From Roseibium marinum (lineage in GTDB: Bacteria > Pseudomonadota > Alphaproteobacteria > Rhizobiales > Stappiaceae), in the NCBI RefSeq assembly GCF_002906165.1, contig NZ_PPCN01000003.1, positions 186,001 to 250,000 on the forward strand: a stretch of 64,000 nt of DNA, in the 5' to 3' direction. Below the pieces are notes generated by a model. It was not told the origin of the DNA. It worked only from the letters and a program-made list of their open reading frames with translations, and did no database searches. Position numbers and translations under genes: made by a program. Below are positions 1 through 10,230 of the stretch, one piece after another (position 1 is the first letter of the stretch; each line of letters starts with the position of its first letter).

Positions 1-224
1 ACGTGCTCGACCAGTTCCAGGCCGGCTTCGGTCAGCACAAGCGATTTGGCGACCCGCTCGAACAGCGTCACGCCAAGCGCTTGCTCCAGCGCGGCGACCT
101 GTCGGCTGAGGGTCGGCTGGGTCAGTCCGAGCGCGCGGGCCGCCGCCGACAGCGTTCCCTCTTCAGCGGTCACGAGAAAGGCGCGGGCCTGATTCCAGTC
201 GAAGGTGATACTCTGCCAATTCAT
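1..224 (-). CDS. LysR-family transcriptional regulator, N-terminal part only
   Basis: Read on the minus strand, the first 74 codons form a LysR winged helix-turn-helix: it opens MNWQSITFDWNQARAF and continues with a typical AARALGLTQPTLSRQVAALE recognition helix region and the FERV...LTEAG wing. The gene runs off the left edge of the window, so the effector-binding domain is not seen. It is divergent from the methyltransferase that starts at 319, so the 94-bp gap is a shared control region. LysR proteins often regulate their divergent neighbour; that target is inferred. The effector cannot be guessed. Confidence 0.85.
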   Translation of the reverse strand, partial: MNWQSITFDWNQARAFLVTAEEGTLSAAARALGLTQPTLSRQVAALEQALGVTLFERVAKSLVLTEAGLELVEH

Positions 225-318
225 GCGTATATGTATATCACTCAGGCAAATTTCCGCAATTTACCTTCGAAAAACGTATCGATATGAAGTGCCATCAGCT
301 TTTGATCTGCAGGACACA

Positions 319-966
319 ATGAACAAAAACGCAAAATTCTGGACCCGGCTATCCCGCAAATATGCCAGCCACCCGATCAAGGATCAGGCGGCCTATGAAA
401 AGACGCTTGCCCGCACCGTCGAACATCTCGGTCCCGAAGATGCGGTTCTGGAACTGGGATGCGGCACGGGAACCACCGCCATGCGTCTGGCCGGCAAGGT
501 CAGATCCTACCTGGCAACCGATTTCGCCGGCGGCATGATCGAGATTGCCGAGGAAAGACTGGCCGATGAACGCCGGCAGGAAACAGCGCATGAAGGTCTG
601 GGGTTTCTCGTGGCCGACGCTTTCGACGCGCGGGTCGCGCCGACAGGCGGGCACGCAGGCTATGATGCCGTGCTGGCCTACAACTTCTTCCATCTCGTCG
701 ATGAGCCGGAGGAATTGCTGGCCCGGGTCCGGTCCCTGCTCAAACCCGGCGGGCTTTATATTTCCAAGACCGTTTGCCTGAAGGACCGGGCCTGGCTGTT
801 CGCCCCGCTCATCGGCTTCATGCGGCTGATCGGCAAGGCGCCTTACGTCAACCTGCTGTCGATCCGGTCTCTGGAAGAGACGATCCGGCAGGCCGGGTTC
901 GAAATCATCGAGACGGGCAATTACCCGGAGCCGCGCAGCCGGTTCGTGGTGGCCCGGAAACTGTGA
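319..966 (+). CDS. Class I SAM-dependent methyltransferase
   Basis: A 215-residue protein starting MNKNAKFWTRLSRKYAS. It carries the SAM-binding motif I VLELGCGTGT (about residues 40-50), an acidic motif II region around ATDFAGGMIEIA, and a late motif LLKPGGLYIS before the C-terminal strand. This is the layout of small Methyltransf_11/25 enzymes. The frame stays open upstream to 205, but the ATG at 319 gives the conventional protein start, and the upstream part overlaps the promoter of the divergent LysR gene. The substrate is not readable from sequence; such proteins act on small molecules, lipids or quinones. The gene stands alone, divergent from the LysR regulator. Confidence 0.8.
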   Translation: MNKNAKFWTRLSRKYASHPIKDQAAYEKTLARTVEHLGPEDAVLELGCGTGTTAMRLAGKVRSYLATDFAGGMIEIAEERLADERRQETAHEGLGFLVADAFDARVAPTGGHAGYDAVLAYNFFHLVDEPEELLARVRSLLKPGGLYISKTVCLKDRAWLFAPLIGFMRLIGKAPYVNLLSIRSLEETIRQAGFEIIETGNYPEPRSRFVVARKL

Positions 967-1117
967 TCGGCTGACCGCCGCCGGTTTACGGCGGCGGCCT
1001 TGCTTGCGGGCTGGTGCCCAAGCCGATTGAAATGACCTGAATGGGGCGCTTGTTGCATCGCAGGACGGATGCTACGAATGCGGCACCTTCCGCTGTCATG
1101 TCTCCGAAAGCCTGTGC

Positions 1118-2284
1118 ATGCTGGTTCGCGACCGCGCGTTTTTCGCGTCCATGTTCCTGACGATCCTGGCGGACCAGATCCTGCTTTTCCTGGTGCCGCT
1201 GGTCATCTTCCAGATTACCGGCAACGTCGCCTGGTCCGGGCTGGCGTTCTTTTTCGAGACGCTGCCGCGCTATCTCACCTTTCCCGTCGCCGGCATCCTG
1301 TGCGACCGGTTCCCGCCGGTCCAACTGCTGCGCTTCAGCCGTCTTCTGAGAGCCGCCGCCTGCGTCATCGGCATATCCGGGCAGGTGGTGTTCGGCGGGG
1401 TCTGGTGGCTGATCGGTCTTTCGGCGGTGGTGGGCATCCTGACGACGCAAGGCATGCTCGCCCTGGAATTGGTGCTGGTGCGGGCCTTTTCCGACCAGCG
1501 GTTCGAAAAGGTGGCAAGCTACGGCCAACTGGCCTCGCAGATGGGCGTGATGCTCGCCCCGCTGGTTGCCGCCTATCTGATGATCTTCTGGCCGTGGGAG
1601 GCGGTAGTGGTCGTTGCGACGGCGCTCTTCGTTCTCGCCGACGTCGCGTTTATGTTCTGGCCGGGGCAGGCCCGCATGGAAACGCTGCCTCCGGCGCGCA
1701 AACAGCGCCATCCCGTAGCGGATCTCAAACACGCGCTGCTGCTTGTCTGGCGTCTGCCGGGCCTGATGCGGGCCATCCTGCAGGCGTCCGGCGTCAACCT
1801 GATCATCGGCGCCACGCTGGCCACGGCGGCGGCGATGATGACCGGGTTCTTTGCGCAGAGCGAACAGACCTACGCATGGCTGCAGGTCGGCGGGGCCGTG
1901 GCGACGCTCGCGGTCCTGAGCCTGACCGCTCATGTGCATCTCGGTCTCGCGACGCTTGGCCGGACCTCCTATGCCCTGATCTGCTTCGGCGCGGTTCTGA
2001 CCGGCCTTGGCGCTCATCCGCTCATTTACGCGGCCGGGTTCCTGCTGATTGCCGGCTTTGACAAGATGTTCAACATCTATGTGCGCACGCTGCGCAAGGA
2101 AATCATCCCGCCGGAGGACTTCGGCAAGACAACCGGTGTCATCATCTGTCTCAACAATCTCTCCCAGCCGCTGGCCGGACTGGTCGTTGCGATGTTCGCC
2201 GCCGGCGATGATGCCAGGGGCGTGCTTTTGGGACTGGCCGCGGTCATGGCGGTTCTGGGCGTTGTCACCTATCGGCGGCGGTAG
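1118..2284 (+). CDS. MFS transporter
   Basis: A 388-residue hydrophobic protein with about 12 predicted membrane spans. The loop after TM2 has the shortened MFS motif-A form AGILCDRFPP instead of the full GxxxDRxGRR, as in MFS_3/EntS-like exporters. The N-terminus (MLVRDRAFFASMFLTILADQILLFLVPL) enters the first span quickly. No strong ribosome-binding site precedes the ATG at 1118. The gene lies between the methyltransferase (150 bp upstream) and oxyR, whose stop codon is 6 bp away and which converges on it. The substrate is unknown; an efflux role is inferred from family resemblance only. Confidence 0.75.
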   Translation: MLVRDRAFFASMFLTILADQILLFLVPLVIFQITGNVAWSGLAFFFETLPRYLTFPVAGILCDRFPPVQLLRFSRLLRAAACVIGISGQVVFGGVWWLIGLSAVVGILTTQGMLALELVLVRAFSDQRFEKVASYGQLASQMGVMLAPLVAAYLMIFWPWEAVVVVATALFVLADVAFMFWPGQARMETLPPARKQRHPVADLKHALLLVWRLPGLMRAILQASGVNLIIGATLATAAAMMTGFFAQSEQTYAWLQVGGAVATLAVLSLTAHVHLGLATLGRTSYALICFGAVLTGLGAHPLIYAAGFLLIAGFDKMFNIYVRTLRKEIIPPEDFGKTTGVIICLNNLSQPLAGLVVAMFAAGDDARGVLLGLAAVMAVLGVVTYRRR

Positions 2285-2290
2285 GTCTTT

Positions 2291-3235
2291 TCAGGACCGC
2301 AGGTTGTCGTTGGTCTCCGTTCCCAGGCGCAGTGGCTCGTTCGCAAGGCTGTCGGCCGCCTCGCGGACAATATCGGCGATTTCCGACAGCTGTCCCGCCA
2401 GCGGGCTGGATTTGCGCCAGACCATGCCGACGGTGCGCCGCGGTTCCGGGTCCTCGAAGCGGGAAATGGAAACGGACGCCGAGCGCGTTTCCACCGGCAC
2501 GGCCATTTCCGGGATCAGGGTGACGCCGATCCCGGCGCTGACCATCTGCACCAGTGTGGACAGCGAACTGGCGTCAAGCACCTCCCGTGGGGGTCCGGAG
2601 GAAAGGCTGCAGAACGACAGGGCCTGATCGCGGAAACAATGGCCTTCCTCCAGCAGCAGCAGCCGCATCTCACGCAAGGTCTCGGCGTTGGGCAGCGGCG
2701 CGTTCGCTTCCCGGGCCGAGCGGACGAGGACGAACGCTTCCTCGAACAGCGGCGTTTCCTCCAGGGAGGTTTCTGAAACGGGCAGGGCGACGATTGCCGT
2801 GTCCAGCCGGCCGTCTCGGAGTTCCTGGATAAGCTTCGGCGTGACCGTTTCGCGTATGTGGATGTCCAGGCCGGGAAAGCGTTCGGTCAACTCGCCGATC
2901 ACTTTCGGCAGCAGATATGGAGCCACTGTCGGAATGACGCCGATGCGCAGACGGCCGACAAGCCGCTCGCGCGAGGCGCGGGCAAGGTCACCCAGCTCGT
3001 CGGCGGCCCGCAGGATGTCGCGGGCCCGCTCCGCGGCGACCTCGCCGAAATGGGTCAGCCGCACCTGCCGGGCGCCGCGTTCGAACAGGGTGGCCCCAAG
3101 CGCATCCTCCATCTCCTTGATCTGCATTGAGAGGGCAGGTTGGGAGATCGCACAGGCTTCCGCGGCCCGGCCGAAATGCCTGTGGCGGGCGAGTGCCTCG
3201 AAATAGCGCAGTTGTTTGAGGGTGATATTGATCAT
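2291..3235 (-). CDS. oxyR: OxyR-type hydrogen peroxide-responsive LysR regulator
   Basis: A 314-residue LysR protein: helix-turn-helix at residues 1-60 (FGRAAEACAISQPALSMQIKEME), then a substrate-binding-like domain. The decisive feature is EEGHCFRDQALSFC, with cysteines at residues 200 and 209. They match the peroxidatic Cys199/Cys208 pair of E. coli OxyR and its surrounding GHCxRDQ motif. The gene is divergent from katG, the classic OxyR target, across a 281-bp spacer. It is therefore expected to sense H2O2 by disulfide formation and activate katG. An ATAAG-TATAT-CTTAT dyad covers its own start codon, which would suit autorepression. It converges on the MFS gene with only 6 bp between. Confidence 0.93.
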   Translation of the reverse strand: MINITLKQLRYFEALARHRHFGRAAEACAISQPALSMQIKEMEDALGATLFERGARQVRLTHFGEVAAERARDILRAADELGDLARASRERLVGRLRIGVIPTVAPYLLPKVIGELTERFPGLDIHIRETVTPKLIQELRDGRLDTAIVALPVSETSLEETPLFEEAFVLVRSAREANAPLPNAETLREMRLLLLEEGHCFRDQALSFCSLSSGPPREVLDASSLSTLVQMVSAGIGVTLIPEMAVPVETRSASVSISRFEDPEPRRTVGMVWRKSSPLAGQLSEIADIVREAADSLANEPLRLGTETNDNLRS

Positions 3236-3262
3236 AAGTATATCTTATCAAAGTGATCAGTA
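3234..3262. promoter_or_regulatory. Dyad in the oxyR-katG divergent region (possible OxyR site)
   Basis: ATAAG (3234-3238) and CTTAT (3244-3248) form a perfect 5-bp inverted repeat around TATAT. It is followed by CAAAGTGATCA, within the LysR-type T-N11-A style of site. It overlaps the oxyR start codon. Assignment to OxyR is inference from position; the other 250 bp toward katG shows no clearer match to an ATAG-N7-CTAT array. Confidence 0.4.
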
Positions 3263-3498
3263 AATTCAACTTCCTCTGATGGTCTGGGTTTGGTAGTCTG
3301 AAATCAGAAAAGGCTGAAAGGACGCGGTCACCGGTTCGCCGGTGGCAGAAATTTTGGCTTCTTCCATCCGAAATTCGCCACTCTTTTGACTTTCGTCAGT
3401 GCCGAAACCGGCGAAGCGCCTCATTTGAGGTTCGCCGCCATGTTGTCAAACGGCTGAGGTCAGATCAGGGCTGCATAGATTGGTGCCAGGCACCGTAA

Positions 3499-5694
<2,196 letters not shown>

Positions 5695-5721
5695 CACCGG
5701 CCATACCGGTAAAACCCATTA

Positions 5722-5754
5722 CGGCGCTCCGGATCTCCGGAGCGCCGTTTTTTT
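5722..5754 (+). terminator. Intrinsic terminator of katG
   Basis: A perfect 11-bp GC-rich stem (5722-5732 with 5737-5747) closes a four-base ATCT loop and is followed directly by seven T residues (5748-5754). It begins 28 bp after the katG stop codon. This is a textbook rho-independent terminator. Confidence 0.92.
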
Positions 5755-6470
5755 GACAAACCTTCAATCCGTCTACAAATCTGATCGACGCAAAGGTGTC
5801 AAACCCTCGGGATTGCTCAGTCACTGCAGCACTGGTTCCACGGTTGTGCCAAGCGCGCGGTCGAGTCAAAGCCCGCGGTCTTTGGACCAACCCGGCCCGG
5901 ACTTTCAGGTTTGTGTCTGGCGGACGCCTGCTTTGTCTGACCGCTTGCCCAAAGCCCCGCTATGGACTTCGCACCCCTGCGCGCGGCGCGCCTCCCCAGA
6001 CATCAAACAGAATGGGCCAATATTGCCGGGACTAAACATCTAGGCACTGTCACGCGGTTCCCGAGGCGGTCATCCCCGGCCCGACCGGGGATCCAATCCA
6101 CCTTGCTGCTGGGCCGAACGGGGCTTGGTCATCTCGGTAACGCCGTTCCCTTTTCCCACTTCTCTGGAAATGATTGGATCCCCGGTCACGCTGCGTTTGC
6201 CGGGGATGACCACGGAGGGGGAGACGCCATCTCGTCTTGAGCTCCGGTTTCACCGTCGCGCTTCGCTTTGCCAAACCATCACTGGCGCGGTGGGTGTTTT
6301 TCGCGTCGCAACACAGGTTTGACATCAGGATTATTCCGTATTTCCCAATAAGGTCATTGTTCCGACATAAGGATCATGTTGCACTGCAAACTGGCTTCAG
6401 GTTTCGCTTGTAATCGCCTGAGGCAGGGCTGGCCGGAAGGCCTGCCGAGCGGTTTTGGAGCAGAACGCGC
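5755..6470. other. Gene-poor spacer between katG and fabI-like gene
   Basis: No convincing gene is seen in these 716 bp. The first 300 bp has no recognisable feature. The middle contains the inverted-repeat element at 6068-6211. The last 120 bp leads into the fabI-like gene and supplies GGAG about 11 bases before its ATG. Confidence 0.6.
6068..6211. repeat. Inverted-repeat intergenic element of the GGTCATCCCCGG...GGGGATCCAATC type
   Basis: The left arm (6068-6098) reads GGTCATCCCCGGCCCGACCGG then GGATCCAATCC. The right arm (6172-6211) is its reverse complement with about nine extra bases, ACGCTGCGT, near the tip. The two arms flank about 70 bp of unrelated sequence. Shorter relatives of the arm occur near 13.99, 18.28, 18.43, 18.6, 19.74, 19.94 and 20.05 kb, so it belongs to a dispersed family. 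Confidence 0.7.
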
Positions 6471-7235
6471 ATGTTCGATTTGACGGGCCAAAAAGCCCTG
6501 GTTGTCGGGATCGCCAACGATCAGTCCGTTGCCTATGGCTGCGCGAGGGCTTTCAGGGCCCAGGGCGCCGATCTCGCCGTGACCTATCTGAACGAAAAGG
6601 CGGAACCTCATGTTCGTCCGCTGGCAGAGGCGCTGGGTGCGCAGATCATCGCCCCGCTGGATGTGCGCGATGAAACACAGCTCAACGCGCTTTTCGCTCA
6701 AATCGCGGAACAATGGGGCAGGCTGGATACGCTGCTGCATTCCGTGGCCTTCTCCAGGAAGGAAGACCTCCACGGGCGGGTGATCGATTGCTCCGCCGAT
6801 GGGTTCGGTGAAGCGATGGACATTTCCGTGCATTCCTTTCTGCGTCTGATCCGCAGGGCGGAGCCTCTGATGAGCCGGGGTGGCACCTGTATGACGGTCT
6901 CCTTCATGGGGGCGCAGAAGGTGGTCGACAATTACGGCGTGATGGGTCCGGTCAAGGCCGCGCTGGAAGCCGTGACCCGCTACGCCGCAGCGGAACTGGG
7001 ACCCAGGGGCATTTCCGTTCATGCACTGTCGCCGGGCCCGCTGAAGACACGCGCGGCCTCGGGAATCGCGGCGTTCGACGCGTTGCTCAACGATGCCGCC
7101 GAACGCGCTCCGACCCATCAACTCGCAACGATTGACGATGTCGGCGCCTATGCGGCGTTTCTTGCCAGCCGGGAGGCTTTCAACGTTACCGGCGTCGTTC
7201 ATCCGATCGACGGCGGCTACAGCATTCTTGGATAG
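6471..7235 (+). CDS. FabI-like enoyl-[acyl-carrier-protein] reductase paralogue
   Basis: A 254-residue Rossmann-fold SDR of the FabI class: it starts MFDLTGQKALVVGIANDQSVAYG (the FabI GIA...S-I/V-A nucleotide motif) and has the Y-x6-K pair in NYGVMGPVK (Tyr155, Lys162) and the AASGI motif. FabI reduces enoyl-ACP with NAD(P)H in fatty-acid synthesis. The residue aligned with the second conserved active-site tyrosine (E. coli Tyr146 in SYLGAE) is Phe145 here (SFMGAQ), so activity may differ. Nine bases separate it from the DUF3141 gene, so the two are co-transcribed. That pairing, rather than a fab operon, suggests a specialised acyl or polyhydroxyalkanoate role; this is inference. Confidence 0.85.
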   Translation: MFDLTGQKALVVGIANDQSVAYGCARAFRAQGADLAVTYLNEKAEPHVRPLAEALGAQIIAPLDVRDETQLNALFAQIAEQWGRLDTLLHSVAFSRKEDLHGRVIDCSADGFGEAMDISVHSFLRLIRRAEPLMSRGGTCMTVSFMGAQKVVDNYGVMGPVKAALEAVTRYAAAELGPRGISVHALSPGPLKTRAASGIAAFDALLNDAAERAPTHQLATIDDVGAYAAFLASREAFNVTGVVHPIDGGYSILG

Positions 7236-7244
7236 GAGGTCCTG

Positions 7245-9917
7245 ATGAAGGACATTTTTGACGCTTTCGAAAAAGGCCACAACGAATTCCTGAATTCGCT
7301 CAACGACGCCACCGCCTGGACACCGTCCGAGCGGTTCACTGCCCTGCAGGCCCAGTCCACGGAACTCTCCAATCTTGCCGAACTGATGGGCCGCGGACTC
7401 AGCAAAAGTCTGACCAAGATCACCGAAACCCACAAGGAACGCTGGCAGAAAAGCCTGTCGAACTTCAACCAGTCCATGGAAAACATGGGCCGGACCCAGA
7501 AAACCGGCGGGCTTTTCAGCGCCTGGGAAGACTACTGGAAGGATGCTTCCCAGCGCATGGTCCTGACAATGGACACCCTGCGCCAGCGCGGCGACAATTT
7601 TCTCGAGCATGAGGAAGCAGGCTGTCCGCCGGTTCTCAACTACGACTATGAAGTGGTCCTGGACGGAGCCGATCTGCCGCATCCGAGCTGCTATATGCTG
7701 CTGAGGATCGTGCCTCCCAGGGACGCGCACTGCCGGGAGCACAAACCCTGGAAACGACCCTACATCATCATCGATCCGCGCGCGGGCCACGGAGCCGGTA
7801 TCGGCGGGTTCAAGCCGGACAGCCAGGTTGGAGTCGCTCTCCATGACGGCCATCCGGCCTATTTCGTCGCGTTCAGGCGTATGCCGGAAAAGGGGCAGAC
7901 GCTGGCCGATGTCACCCGTGCGGAAGCGGCTTTCGTCCGGAAGGTGATGGAACTTCATCCGCAAGCACCGCACCCGGTTGTTACCGGCAACTGCCAGGGC
8001 GGCTGGGCGACGCTGCTTCTGGCGGCCACGAACCCGGATCTGACAGGGCCGGTCGTACTGAATGGCGCTCCCGTTTCCACATGGTCCGGGCGGGTGGGGG
8101 AGAACCCAATGCGCTATAATGCCGGCGTTCTGGGCGGGACCTGGAACGCGATGTATTATTCCGACCTCGGTCATGGGGTTTTCGACGGGGCGGACCTTGT
8201 CCAGAATTTCGAACTGCTCAACCCGTCGCGGAATTATTTCGGCAAGTATTACGACCTCTACGCCAAGGTCGACACCGAGCCGGAGCGCTTCCTGGAATTC
8301 GAACGCTGGTGGGGCGGCTATTTCCTCTTGAACGAAGCGGAAATGAGGTGGATCGTCGAGCAGCTCTTCGTCGGCAACCGGCTGTCCAAGAATGAGGCCC
8401 AGCTTGAGCCGGGCCGCAATGTCGATATCAAGCAGATCCGCGCGCCGATTATCGTTTTCGCAAGCTGGGGCGACAACATCACCCCGCCTCAGCAGGCGAT
8501 CAACTGGATCATGGATACCTATACGGACGAGCGGGAAATCGCCATCCGTGGCCAGCGGATCATCTACATGATCCACGACCAGGTCGGACACCTCGGCATT
8601 TTCGTTTCCTCGAAGATCGCCAAAAAGGAACATACCGAAGTCACATCGACCCTGAAGACCATCGAGGCGCTGGCTCCCGGCCTCTATGAAATGACCATCG
8701 ACGATTACGAGGGCGACCTTTTGGAGCGCGAATTCACGGTCAGCTTCCATGAACGCACGATCGACGACCTGAAGCTGATCGACGATGGCCGGGACGATGA
8801 AATCCCTTTTGCCGCCGTCGCCCGGGCATCCGAGCAGCAGGCCGAATTCTACGATGTCTGCATGCGTCCGCTCGTTCAGGCAGGTGTTACCGAACAAAGC
8901 GCGGATCTGCGCCGCAAGACGCATCCGCTCAGAGTTCAGCGGGCGTCGTTTTCAAGTCTCAATCCCTTCCTGGGCGCGCTGCCCGGTCGGGCGGAACGTG
9001 TGCGCGAGGAAAGATCTCCGGCCGCGCCGGACAATCCGTTCGTCGAACTCCAGCATGTCAATGCCGCCCTGATCGAGCAGTCGATGGATCTCTGCCGGGA
9101 TCTGCGCGACACGATGTACGAGAGCCTTTTCTTCTCGATCTGGGGTTCGCCCTATATGCGCTGGTTCGGCCGCACCAGGCAGCCGGGCCGGACACTGAAA
9201 CGCAAGGACGAACTGCGCAACCTGCCGCCGGTGCAGGCCGCGCTGATGCATATCGAGGAAGGCGGGTTCTGCGAAGCGGTGATCCGCATGTTGATCCTTC
9301 TGGCGGAAAGCCGCGGCAACGTCCGCCGCGACCGGCTAGAACGGTCCGCCCGCGTGCTCACACAGGACGAGCCGTTCAAATCGTTGAAGGCGGAAGAGCG
9401 CAGCTTCATGCTGCACGAGCAGACCCTGATTGTGGAATTTGCCCGCGATCAGGCAATCGAAACCCTGCCCAAACTCCTCAAGACCAAAGAAGACCGTGAG
9501 CTGGCTTCCAACGTCGTGCGCTACGTGCCGGGGACCATCGACGAGATGGCGCCCCATACGCTGGAAATGCTGCGGACTTTCAATCGTGTTCTGGGCCTTC
9601 CGTCGGTATCGGGAGATATTACCGACGATCCGCTCCTGTCAGCCAGTCCGCTTGGTACTGCGCAAACGGTGCGCCTGCCGGAACAGTTCGAGGATACCTA
9701 TGGCAAGTTTGTGGACGAGGCGGTTGACAAGACAGAGGTAAAAGCGGCTTCCGCCTCTCCTGCGCCCAAAAAAGCCTCCCCCCGCAAATCGCCAGAACGC
9801 AAACCGGCAGAACGCAAGGCCCCCGCGCGCAAGGCCGCCAGGCCTGCGGCCACTAAATCCGCAGGCCCTTCCAAGCCGCGCGGTACGGCGAAGACGTCGG
9901 AAGAGCCTGCCGAATGA
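7245..9917 (+). CDS. DUF3141 protein, polyhydroxyalkanoate-synthase-like alpha/beta hydrolase with basic tail
   Basis: An 890-residue cytosolic protein. Residues 1-120 are helical and phasin-like in composition. An alpha/beta-hydrolase core follows with GNCQGGW, the PhaC-type box in which cysteine replaces the usual serine nucleophile. A downstream FASWGDNITPP carries the likely acid, and a late HDQVGHLGIF segment the likely histidine. The whole layout matches the DUF3141 family. Residues from about 830 to the end are an Ala/Pro/Lys/Arg-rich tail with repeats such as KSPERKPAERKAPARKAARP, resembling histone H1-like tails. It is the second gene of an operon with the fabI-like gene and is followed by a terminator. 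Polymer or acyl-CoA chemistry is inferred; no reaction is established from sequence. Confidence 0.85.
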   Translation: MKDIFDAFEKGHNEFLNSLNDATAWTPSERFTALQAQSTELSNLAELMGRGLSKSLTKITETHKERWQKSLSNFNQSMENMGRTQKTGGLFSAWEDYWKDASQRMVLTMDTLRQRGDNFLEHEEAGCPPVLNYDYEVVLDGADLPHPSCYMLLRIVPPRDAHCREHKPWKRPYIIIDPRAGHGAGIGGFKPDSQVGVALHDGHPAYFVAFRRMPEKGQTLADVTRAEAAFVRKVMELHPQAPHPVVTGNCQGGWATLLLAATNPDLTGPVVLNGAPVSTWSGRVGENPMRYNAGVLGGTWNAMYYSDLGHGVFDGADLVQNFELLNPSRNYFGKYYDLYAKVDTEPERFLEFERWWGGYFLLNEAEMRWIVEQLFVGNRLSKNEAQLEPGRNVDIKQIRAPIIVFASWGDNITPPQQAINWIMDTYTDEREIAIRGQRIIYMIHDQVGHLGIFVSSKIAKKEHTEVTSTLKTIEALAPGLYEMTIDDYEGDLLEREFTVSFHERTIDDLKLIDDGRDDEIPFAAVARASEQQAEFYDVCMRPLVQAGVTEQSADLRRKTHPLRVQRASFSSLNPFLGALPGRAERVREERSPAAPDNPFVELQHVNAALIEQSMDLCRDLRDTMYESLFFSIWGSPYMRWFGRTRQPGRTLKRKDELRNLPPVQAALMHIEEGGFCEAVIRMLILLAESRGNVRRDRLERSARVLTQDEPFKSLKAEERSFMLHEQTLIVEFARDQAIETLPKLLKTKEDRELASNVVRYVPGTIDEMAPHTLEMLRTFNRVLGLPSVSGDITDDPLLSASPLGTAQTVRLPEQFEDTYGKFVDEAVDKTEVKAASASPAPKKASPRKSPERKPAERKAPARKAARPAATKSAGPSKPRGTAKTSEEPAE

Positions 9918-9966
9918 GAAATGCCGAAATAAGGAAAATTGGGGCGTCCGGGCCTCTCGGACGCCC

Positions 9967-9989
9967 CCAGAGCCCCTCTGGATTTTTTT
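9967..9989 (+). terminator. Terminator region after the fabI-like/DUF3141 operon
   Basis: CCAGAG (9967-9972) pairs with CTCTGG (9976-9981) and is followed by ATTTTTTT. A stronger 10-bp stem (9941-9950 with 9958-9967) lies immediately before it. The pair sits 24-72 bp after the DUF3141 stop codon and should end transcription. Confidence 0.75.
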
Positions 9990-10230
9990 GGAGTTAGGCT
10001 CTGAACTGCAAAGTATTTCGTTTGTCCGGCTCATTTGGAGGAGCGCGGCTTGCGTATCCGCCAGGCCCGTCCAGGATCCGGTAAAATTACCTATGTCAGA
10101 ATAGCAAGAACGGCGGGCACGGCAAGTCCGTCCCGGTCGGAAACCCGTAAAATCGGTATTGCGCCGCACGCAACATTTGGCCAAAGGTGGAGACCGACCG
10201 AAGTGCCAACACGAGGCGGAACCCTTCTGC
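9990..10230. other. Spacer upstream of the DUF2157 gene
   Basis: No gene or clear regulatory dyad is seen. The coding frame of the next gene is open back to 10159, but that stretch (MRRTQHLAKGGDRPKC...) is charged and unlike the family start, so it is treated as noncoding. Confidence 0.5.

Noticed and set aside
6354-8924. 856-codon open frame antisense to the fabI-like and DUF3141 genes
   Set aside because: It spans two well-supported genes and their junction; its residues are the Gly/Arg/His-rich type seen in shadow frames.
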